Below are positions 16,302-23,100 of a stretch of DNA of 37,573 bases, in pieces. Origin of the DNA: Longilinea sp. (lineage in GTDB: Bacteria; Chloroflexota; Anaerolineae; Anaerolineales; Anaerolineaceae); assembly GCA_026645875.1 (NCBI GenBank), contig JAPKMQ010000004.1, positions 1 to 37,573 on the forward strand, in the 5' to 3' direction. A program made the position numbers and the translations under genes. Below the pieces are notes generated by a model. The model did not search any database. It saw only the letters and a program-made list of their open reading frames with translations, and was not told the origin of the DNA. Numbering within the stretch: position 1 is the stretch's first letter; each line of letters starts with the position of its first letter.

Positions 16302-16769
16302 ATGAAGTCACGCACCAAGGCGCGCTATGTTGCCTTGCAAGTCCTTTACGAATGCGATATGACCGGCCATTCTGCTGTGGAAGCAATGGAAGAACGGCTG
16401 GTTGCCGAGGAACTGGATGACAGCCTGGCCGATTTCAGCCGGCAAATCGTCCGTGGGGTATTGCCCATCTCGGAAAAGCTGGACGGGTTCATCGCCGAAC
16501 ACGCACCCGAATGGCCGATGGATCAGGTTGCGGTTGTCGATCGTAACATCATCCGTATCGCTTTGTGGGAGTTTGCGGTTGAAAACTGCACGCCTGTCAA
16601 GGTGGCCATTAACGAGGCTATTGAACTGGCAAAAATGTTTGGGTCTGACAGCACACCGCGATTCGTGAATGGCGTTCTTGGTAGTCTGGCAAATCGGCAG
16701 CAGGAAATTCTACATAAATTGCATTCGACGCTAAAGGATGACCTCAAAGGCTCGCAGCAAGAAGGATAG
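16302..16769 (+). CDS. nusB: Transcription antitermination factor NusB
   Basis: A 155-residue all-helical protein of the NusB family. The N-terminal KARYVALQVLYECDM, VDRNIIRIALWEF in the middle and VKVAINEAIELAKMFGSDSTPRFVNGVLGSL at the C-terminal end are diagnostic. With NusE (S10), NusB binds boxA RNA and supports antitermination of ribosomal RNA transcription. It follows the Asp23 gene by 6 nt with no clear Shine-Dalgarno, suggesting coupling. A hairpin terminator overlaps its 3' end. Confidence 0.94.
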   Translation: MKSRTKARYVALQVLYECDMTGHSAVEAMEERLVAEELDDSLADFSRQIVRGVLPISEKLDGFIAEHAPEWPMDQVAVVDRNIIRIALWEFAVENCTPVKVAINEAIELAKMFGSDSTPRFVNGVLGSLANRQQEILHKLHSTLKDDLKGSQQEG

Positions 16770-16793
16770 CCTTTGAGTTTTGTTGCATTTTTC
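16743..16793 (+). terminator. Terminator overlapping the 3' end of nusB
   Basis: CTCAAAGGCT (16743-16752) pairs perfectly with AGCCTTTGAG (16768-16777), 15-nt loop, followed by TTTTGTTGCATTTTT. The upstream arm lies inside the nusB coding sequence and the loop contains its final codons. Confidence 0.75.
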
Positions 16794-16814
16794 TAGACCC
16801 ACTGGAGGGGAACA

Positions 16815-19286
16815 ATGAGAACCGTTGGCCGTCGGTCTTTCTTGATGGTTGTTTGCGTCGTGCTGACCCTGGCTTTTGTGCTGAGTTCGTGCCAACCAAC
16901 GGCTGTTCCTGTCCCGGAGGCTGAAACCGTCTCCGCAGGCCCGCTGGCACAGGTGACCTTTGTGGTTACTCCGCCGGCGGGTACTGATTCATCGGCCAAA
17001 CTTACGTTGGAAATCCTGGACGAAGTGACCGGGCTGGCGCTTAACCCCTCGCGTTTATCCATGACCGCAACCTCTGACGGCCGCTTTACCGTTGAAGCAG
17101 CCTTTTCTGAGGGCAGCCTGGTGAAATATCGTTATTTGCGGGAGGGCACACCTCCGGCTGTGGAATATGGCAGCACCAATCAACAGATCCGCTACCGCAT
17201 TTTTCGGGTGTACGGCTCGGACCAGGTGGAAGACATCATCGCAGCGTGGAACGATCAGCCTTTCACAGGCGCGGTTGGCCGGATTCGCGGCCAAGCGATC
17301 GATAACACCAACAACACTCCCTTGCCCAATCTATATGTCACCGCGGCAGGCATCAGCACGCTGACCTCCTCGGATGGCAGTTTCTTATTGGAAGGCATCC
17401 CTGTCGGCACACATCAACTTGTTGCCATCAGCCTGGACGGCGCGTATAAAACCTTCCAGCAAGGCGCCACCGTCGCCGCGGGGGCTACCACGCCGGCTGC
17501 GATAGCGTTATCGCCGGTGCAAATGATCGCGGTCAATTTTGTCGTCAAACCGCCGGAAGGAAACCTCACCGGCGTTCCAATTCGCATGGTGGGCAATCTT
17601 TTCACGCTCGGCAATACCTTTGCTGATCTTTCCGGCGGGATGAGCGTCATTGCCAGCCGGGCTCCTTTGTTGACTTTGCGGGATGATGGCACCTATGCCA
17701 TTTCTCTTTCCCTGCCTGTTGGTTTTGATCTCCGTTACAAATACACGCTGGGCGATGGTTTTTGGAACGGCGAATTGAACGCCAGCGGCAATTTCCGCAC
17801 CCGGCAATTGATTGTGCCTGCTGCCAGTACAACAGTCGAGGATCAAATCGACACCTGGCAAACTGGAACGGCTGCACCGATTACCTTTACCGTAACCATA
17901 CCCGACAATACGCCGGCAACCGATTCAACATCGATCCAGTTCAACCCGTTTGGCTGGATGGAGCCCATCCCGATGTGGCCGCTGGGGAACCACCGCTACA
18001 CCTACATCCTTTACAATCCGTTGAGTATGCTTGGCGATGTGGGCTACCGCTATTGCCGCAACGAACAGTGCGGTGTCGCCGACGCGGAGGGCACGCAGGG
18101 GCCTTCCTCTGCCGGTTATACCTTCACGCCCTCGCCGATCACGCAAACCTTCGAGGACACAGTATCTTCCTGGCAGTGGTGGCAACCGGCATCCACGCCG
18201 ACCACGGTCATTGCGCCTGAAATTCGCGCCCGCGACACCTTCTTCTGGGCCGGAGTTGAATTCCAACCCGGTTACAAACCCAGCTGGCAATCGCATTACT
18301 CGGCCAGCTTCCAGACCCTCAAGGGCATTGGCTCAAATTGGGTAGTGATTCCAATGACCTGGACGTTCACCCGCGACGCGATGCCGGTGTTGCAGGCGGA
18401 CCCGGGCAACGATGCACTGTGGCCTGATTTGGTCCAGCAGGTAGCCCTGGCGCGGCAGAGCGGACTAAAGGTTGCGCTTGTCCCGTCCGTGCGATATGAA
18501 ATTGCCAGCCAGGATTGGTGGAGCAATGCCTCAAAAGACCTGAGCTGGTGGGATGGCTTCTTTGACCAGTACGGCACCTATCTTCGCAACGCCGCCGATT
18601 TTGCATCTGTCAACGACGTGGGAGCCATCCTGGTAGGTGATGCCGCCATTTTGCCTGCTTATCCTGGAATGGGGTTGGTCGACGGATCCCCTGCCAATCA
18701 GCCGGATGACATTCAAGATCGCTGGGACAACATGATCTCCGATGTTCGTACTCGCTATTCGGGGCAGTTGTTGTATCAGGTTGAATTCACGGGCAGCAAT
18801 CCGGCGGCTGCCCTGCCGGCCAGCCTGTTCGATGGGATTTATATGATCTGGAACGCCCCCTTGACCACCTCTGACGAACCCGCGGCGGCTGATCTTGAAG
18901 TGGAGATGGGGCGGCTACTGGATGAGGAAATTGCGCCGTTCCAGGTTGAAGCTGGAAAACCAGTGATCCTTGCGCTGCAATTTGCATCCGCAGCCGGATC
19001 TGCCCGGCAATGCGTTAGCCTGAGTGGCAATTGCCTACCAGGAATCGCGCTTTCCCAACCCTATCTTGAGTTGCAAAGCATTCCTGTGAACTTGCAAGCC
19101 CAGGTCGATCTTTATAATGCCGCCCTGGGTGCGATCAATGGCCGGGATTGGATTTCAGGCGTGATATCTCGCGGTTATTATCCGCCCGCTGCCTTGCAGG
19201 ATGGTTCCTTTTCGATCCATGGAAAACCCGCCATGGATGTTCTTTGGTACTGGTTCCCCAGGATGACCGGGGCGATTACACCATAA
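16815..19286 (+). CDS. Modular lipoprotein with starch-binding-like repeats and a C-terminal TIM-barrel-like domain
   Basis: An 823-residue exported lipoprotein. The signal peptide MRTVGRRSFLMVVCVVLTLAF ends in the lipobox LSSC (C26). About 45-150, 240-350 and 355-455 are three related beta-sandwich modules. Each starts with a VTFVV- or ITFTV-like strand and ends with a D-x-I/V-x-x-W signature (VEDIIAAW, VEDQIDTW, FEDTVSSW), like CBM20/starch-binding-fold domains. Between the first two is a carboxypeptidase-regulatory-like domain (156-235, GRIRGQAIDNTNNTPLPNLYV). Residues 470-823 (GSNWVVIPMTWTF, LKVALVPSVRY, ISGVISRGYYP) resemble a glycoside-hydrolase TIM barrel of the GH113 kind, but no clear catalytic glutamate pair is visible. 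Likely surface glycan binding or degradation. Strong Shine-Dalgarno GGAGGGGA. Confidence 0.75.
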   Translation: MRTVGRRSFLMVVCVVLTLAFVLSSCQPTAVPVPEAETVSAGPLAQVTFVVTPPAGTDSSAKLTLEILDEVTGLALNPSRLSMTATSDGRFTVEAAFSEGSLVKYRYLREGTPPAVEYGSTNQQIRYRIFRVYGSDQVEDIIAAWNDQPFTGAVGRIRGQAIDNTNNTPLPNLYVTAAGISTLTSSDGSFLLEGIPVGTHQLVAISLDGAYKTFQQGATVAAGATTPAAIALSPVQMIAVNFVVKPPEGNLTGVPIRMVGNLFTLGNTFADLSGGMSVIASRAPLLTLRDDGTYAISLSLPVGFDLRYKYTLGDGFWNGELNASGNFRTRQLIVPAASTTVEDQIDTWQTGTAAPITFTVTIPDNTPATDSTSIQFNPFGWMEPIPMWPLGNHRYTYILYNPLSMLGDVGYRYCRNEQCGVADAEGTQGPSSAGYTFTPSPITQTFEDTVSSWQWWQPASTPTTVIAPEIRARDTFFWAGVEFQPGYKPSWQSHYSASFQTLKGIGSNWVVIPMTWTFTRDAMPVLQADPGNDALWPDLVQQVALARQSGLKVALVPSVRYEIASQDWWSNASKDLSWWDGFFDQYGTYLRNAADFASVNDVGAILVGDAAILPAYPGMGLVDGSPANQPDDIQDRWDNMISDVRTRYSGQLLYQVEFTGSNPAAALPASLFDGIYMIWNAPLTTSDEPAAADLEVEMGRLLDEEIAPFQVEAGKPVILALQFASAAGSARQCVSLSGNCLPGIALSQPYLELQSIPVNLQAQVDLYNAALGAINGRDWISGVISRGYYPPAALQDGSFSIHGKPAMDVLWYWFPRMTGAITP

Positions 19287-19309
19287 ATCAATAGGAGGAA
19301 TGCAAACGA

Positions 19310-20917
19310 ATGCAGAATCTAGGAATTCCGAGTGAGATTGATCTTGCCCAGGTTCAAATTGTTAACATCAAAACAGCTCATTGGAATTTCAGTTCGCCCG
19401 CCTTGGTTGAACAGGTAATCCTGCGACAGGAAGGGGATTTATCAAATGACGGCGCGGTGATGGTCAGCACCGGTCAGTACACCGGACGGTCCCCAAACGA
19501 TAAATTCATTGTAAATTATGGCAACGAAGATGATGAATCTATCTGGTGGGGAAAGGTTAACCGCCCCATTTCACCCGATAAGTTCGACCAAATTTTTCGG
19601 AAAGTGACAGCTTATTTACAGAATCGGGATGTCTTTATCCAGGATTTGCAGGTCGGCGCGCACCCGGTGCACCGCCTGAGCATCCGGGTCATCACCGAAA
19701 AAGCCTGGCATAGCCTGTTTTCCCGCGACTTGCTCATCCGCTTGTCACCTGAGAAATTGGCTGAGTTTAGACCGGAATATACGATCATACACGTCCCGGA
19801 TTTCCTGGCGATCCCGGCCGAAGATGGAACCAGTTCTGGCACTTTCATCATCGTGAATTTTACCAAGCGGCTGGTGCTCATCGGAGGCACGGGGTATGCC
19901 GGTGAAATCAAAAAGTCAGTCTTTACGTTGATGAATTACTTGATGCCTCGACGCGGAATTCTCTCCATGCATTGTTCCGCCAACGTTGGTGACCGCGGTG
20001 ATGTTGCTCTCTTCTTTGGCCTTTCCGGAACGGGCAAGACCACCTTGTCGTCTGATCCAGACCGGCGATTAATTGGGGATGATGAGCACGGCTGGGCGGA
20101 TGACGGTGTCTTTAATTTCGAGGGCGGTTGTTATGCCAAGACGATTCGGTTAAAACCCGAACTTGAGCCGCTCATCTGGCAGGCAACCCACCGGTTTGGC
20201 GCTGTGCTGGAAAACGTCGTTTATAACCCGCTCAACCGCAGCATTGATTTCGATTCCGACCGCCGGACGGAAAATACCCGCGGGGCCTACCCGATTGATT
20301 ACATCCAGAATCATGTTCTCGAAGGACATGCGGGCCACCCCAAAAACATCTTCTTCCTGACCGCGGATGCATTTGGCGTTCTGCCACCGTTGGCAAAGCT
20401 CACCTCCGAACAGGCGATGTATTACTTCCTTTCGGGGTACACCTCCAAACTTGCGGGTACTGAAAAAGGGCTCAGCAAAGAACCTCAGGCCACTTTCTCA
20501 ACCTGTTTTGGCGCGCCTTTCCTGCCGCTGGAACCCGGTGTGTACGCTTCCCTGCTGGGAGATAAAATTCAAAAACACGGCGTGCAGGTCTGGCTGATCA
20601 ACACTGGCTGGTCCGGAGGCGCTTTTGGCAGTGGTAGCCGCATCCGTCTGCCCTACACGCGTTCAATGATTCGAGCTGCGCTCACCGGGCAGCTCGACTA
20701 TGCGGCCTTTCAAACGGAAGACTACTTTGGGCTGTCCATCCCCCGGTCCTGCCCGGGGGTCCCGCCGGAAATCCTTTCACCGGCCAATACCTGGCAAAAT
20801 CGTAGCGAATATGATGTGCTAGCACGCGCGTTGATCGAGCGGTTTACCGAGAATTTCGAGCAGTTCCGGTCCAACGTGAGCCCTCAAATCATGGATGCCG
20901 CGCCAACCGTTCATTAG
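19310..20917 (+). CDS. pckA: Phosphoenolpyruvate carboxykinase (ATP)
   Basis: A 535-residue ATP-dependent PEP carboxykinase, which interconverts oxaloacetate plus ATP with PEP, CO2 and ADP in gluconeogenesis or, in some anaerobes, in the carboxylating direction. Visible motifs are TGRSPNDKF (58-66, substrate site), H220 in SMHCSANVG (metal ligand), the kinase-1a P-loop GLSGTGKT (237-244), LIGDDEHGW (metal-binding aspartates), FNFEGGCYAKTI and NTGWSGGAFG near the C terminus. Length is normal for the family. ATG follows AGGAGG; the lipoprotein gene ends only 23 nt upstream, so it may be co-transcribed. A strong terminator follows. Confidence 0.96.
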   Translation: MQNLGIPSEIDLAQVQIVNIKTAHWNFSSPALVEQVILRQEGDLSNDGAVMVSTGQYTGRSPNDKFIVNYGNEDDESIWWGKVNRPISPDKFDQIFRKVTAYLQNRDVFIQDLQVGAHPVHRLSIRVITEKAWHSLFSRDLLIRLSPEKLAEFRPEYTIIHVPDFLAIPAEDGTSSGTFIIVNFTKRLVLIGGTGYAGEIKKSVFTLMNYLMPRRGILSMHCSANVGDRGDVALFFGLSGTGKTTLSSDPDRRLIGDDEHGWADDGVFNFEGGCYAKTIRLKPELEPLIWQATHRFGAVLENVVYNPLNRSIDFDSDRRTENTRGAYPIDYIQNHVLEGHAGHPKNIFFLTADAFGVLPPLAKLTSEQAMYYFLSGYTSKLAGTEKGLSKEPQATFSTCFGAPFLPLEPGVYASLLGDKIQKHGVQVWLINTGWSGGAFGSGSRIRLPYTRSMIRAALTGQLDYAAFQTEDYFGLSIPRSCPGVPPEILSPANTWQNRSEYDVLARALIERFTENFEQFRSNVSPQIMDAAPTVH

Positions 20918-20932
20918 CGGTTGGGGTAAAAC

Positions 20933-20969
20933 GACAAAAAAAGCAGAGACAAGTCTCTGCTTTTTTGTC
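20933..20969. terminator. Bidirectional terminator between pckA and the prepilin peptidase gene
   Basis: GCAGAGAC (20943-20950) pairs with GTCTCTGC (20953-20960) over a 2-nt loop, flanked by seven A on the left and six T on the right, extended by GAC/GTC. It serves both convergent genes. A separate 7-bp hairpin CCAACCG/CGGTTGG spans the pckA stop codon (20903-20924). Confidence 0.9.
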
Positions 20970-20974
20970 GGTGC

Positions 20975-21733
20975 TTACGCCAGGTAGATTAAGACCACTG
21001 CCCCAATCAATAAAAATGGGCCGTATGGGATGGCGGTGAACGGCAGGTATTTTTTCCTTGCCAACATCGTCAGCAGGTACAGGCTGGATGCCAGACCGGC
21101 CAGAAGGATGGCTGTAATGATGGCAAAGGTGATCTTCGGCCAGCCCAGCAACAAACCCAAAACCGCGCTCAGGGTGACATCGCCGAAACCTAGAGCCTCT
21201 TCCACCACCTCTTCATGCCTGGCCCGCGAAATCCACCTTCTAAAGAGTTCACCCAGGTAATAGAGCAGAAACATGATCACCGCGCCGGCCACGCCGCCGA
21301 TCAGCGTGGAAACCAACCCGTTCCAGATCAGGCCAATTGGAATCACAATGACAGCCCCGGCCATGCTCACAACGTGCAGGATAAGGTGGTGTTCGATATC
21401 GATTACGGCCACGAGAGAAAAATAAAGCATGCACGGCAGGATCATCCAGAAACCAAATCGATCGGGGGGATAGATCCACAGTACGAGGACGGCGGCGATA
21501 CTTCCGATCTGCGTGATCCAGGTGCGCAAACTTCGCTTAGCGCCGCAGGTTCCGCACCGTTTAAACAGGAAATAATCGCTCCATCTGCGCGCTGTTTGGC
21601 ATTGTGGGCAAACCGCACTCCACCTGCGCGGTTCGGCTGGCAGGATATCGGCCAGATAATTCAACAGCGATCCCACCAGCCATCCCAGGGCCGTGATGCC
21701 AATCAATATTACCAGTTTCTGCAGGCTTAACAT
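20975..21733 (-). CDS. Prepilin peptidase, A24 family
   Basis: A 252-residue polytopic membrane aspartic peptidase that processes type IV prepilin-like leader peptides. The two catalytic aspartates are present: D112 in VAVIDIEHHLI and D185 in the GFGD motif. Two zinc-type pairs, CPQC (42-45) and CGTC (60-63), form the cytoplasmic loop of the bifunctional PilD type. The N-terminal part is compact, so N-methylation activity is uncertain. The ATG at 21733 overlaps the stop of the upstream MFS gene (TGATG), showing translational coupling. No pilin or assembly genes lie in the window. Confidence 0.88.
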   Translation of the reverse strand: MLSLQKLVILIGITALGWLVGSLLNYLADILPAEPRRWSAVCPQCQTARRWSDYFLFKRCGTCGAKRSLRTWITQIGSIAAVLVLWIYPPDRFGFWMILPCMLYFSLVAVIDIEHHLILHVVSMAGAVIVIPIGLIWNGLVSTLIGGVAGAVIMFLLYYLGELFRRWISRARHEEVVEEALGFGDVTLSAVLGLLLGWPKITFAIITAILLAGLASSLYLLTMLARKKYLPFTAIPYGPFLLIGAVVLIYLA

Positions 21734-22971
21734 CAATCACCCGCTCCGCTGCTGGTCGCCGCGCTTTCAATCGACGCCCGATCCTTAAGTTGGGATCGGA
21801 GGGTGTCGATGTCCTTGGGGAGCAGGTAGATGGCGCCCAGGAGGAAGAAAAAGCACAGGATCCAGGCGGTGACACAGATCACAAGGATGGAATTTTCGAG
21901 GGATGAGTTCATCGCGATGATCCCGGCCAGGGTTGGCGCAATTGCCGACCCGCCCTGCTCAATGAAATATTGAACTGAATTGGCGGTTGAGCGCACTTCC
22001 GGCAGGGTGATGTCATACACCGTGGAGAGAACATTCGGCGACGCAAACGGGATGAAGAGAGTGGTCATTGACATCAAGATCATGAATAATACCTTGTTGT
22101 CATATGGAATTTTGATCGATATGAACAACAAAACGGCGCCGGTGATCACACCCACCGCGGAACCAGCCGCCAAAAGGATGATTGCAACAACCATCGTGAT
22201 CATGACTTCGTTGCCGGAGAACCCCCGCTCGGTTTCAAGGTACCGGAAAAACCAGAAGGTGATCACCTGCCACGGGAAAACACCAATGAATCCCTGCATG
22301 AAAAGCATAATCAGGCTCTTCTTTTTGAACAGATCGCGGGCAATTTTCCACTCGAACCGGTATTTGCCGGTCTGTTCGATGTTCTCAAGCTCAGGTTCCG
22401 AGGTGCCGCGTGCCGGCTCCTTGACGCCGAAGAAAATGACAAAGGCCATCAATATGCCCAGCGATCCGGTGATGTAAAAGATGGAGCGCCAGCCAATGGC
22501 CCCGCCTAGCAACAAGGCCATGACCATGCCGATCATATAACCGAGCGGCATGGCAATTTGCAGGATGCCATACACCTTGCCGCGATTTTTGGGCGGGAAA
22601 TAATCGCCGATGAGCGAGTATAACCCCGGATAGCTGGAATCATCGATCCCCGTGCTGGACCGGGTGACCATGAATGTCGGGTATGTAGGCGCGATCGCGC
22701 TCAACCAGGTGGTGGCACCCCAGATAAAGGATGCCAGCGATAACAGCTTGGCGCGCGAAAACCGGTCGCAAAGATATCCCCACAGTGGGTAAAATATCGC
22801 GCCGACGATGATCGCTCCGGAGGATAGCAACCCCATCTGGGTCTCGTTAATCCCGAATTCATCCATGATCGGCGTCGTCAATGGCCCGACCAGCAGTTTA
22901 TCCGCTTGATGTAACAGCATAAAGAAAAAGAAAACTCCAACCACGAACCAGCGATATTTGCCTGTCTTCAT
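21733..22971 (-). CDS. MFS transporter
   Basis: A 412-residue, 12-helix major facilitator protein. The N-terminal half shows LLHQADKLLVGPLTTPIMDEFGINETQMGLLSS and a motif-A-like GYLCDRFSRAKLLSLASF, a pattern seen in spinster-like and anion:cation symporter relatives. A TGIDDSSYPGLYSLIGDYFPPKNRGKVYGI stretch follows helix 4. The substrate is unknown. The ATG at 22971 is preferred to a TTG at 22992 because GGAGC is well placed and it gives MKTGKYRW directly before helix 1. A promoter is visible upstream. Confidence 0.82.
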   Translation of the reverse strand: MKTGKYRWFVVGVFFFFMLLHQADKLLVGPLTTPIMDEFGINETQMGLLSSGAIIVGAIFYPLWGYLCDRFSRAKLLSLASFIWGATTWLSAIAPTYPTFMVTRSSTGIDDSSYPGLYSLIGDYFPPKNRGKVYGILQIAMPLGYMIGMVMALLLGGAIGWRSIFYITGSLGILMAFVIFFGVKEPARGTSEPELENIEQTGKYRFEWKIARDLFKKKSLIMLFMQGFIGVFPWQVITFWFFRYLETERGFSGNEVMITMVVAIILLAAGSAVGVITGAVLLFISIKIPYDNKVLFMILMSMTTLFIPFASPNVLSTVYDITLPEVRSTANSVQYFIEQGGSAIAPTLAGIIAMNSSLENSILVICVTAWILCFFFLLGAIYLLPKDIDTLRSQLKDRASIESAATSSGAGD

Positions 22972-23009
22972 AGAAGCTCCGATTTGTTTCAAGGATTGGA
23001 ATAAGAACC

Positions 23010-23037
23010 AGTATATCCAAAAAGGAGAACTTGTAAA
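23010..23037 (-). promoter_or_regulatory. Sigma-70-type promoter for the MFS-prepilin peptidase operon
   Basis: On the minus strand TTTACA (23037-23032) and TATACT (23015-23010) are separated by 16 nt, a good -35/-10 pair, about 40 nt before the ATG at 22971. It lies in the 129-bp gap shared with the divergent helicase gene. Confidence 0.5.
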
Positions 23038-23100
23038 TCCAACAAGACCTATGGATTGCTTAGACTTGCTTTACAATGCCATTTGCGGTAAAAATGTTCT

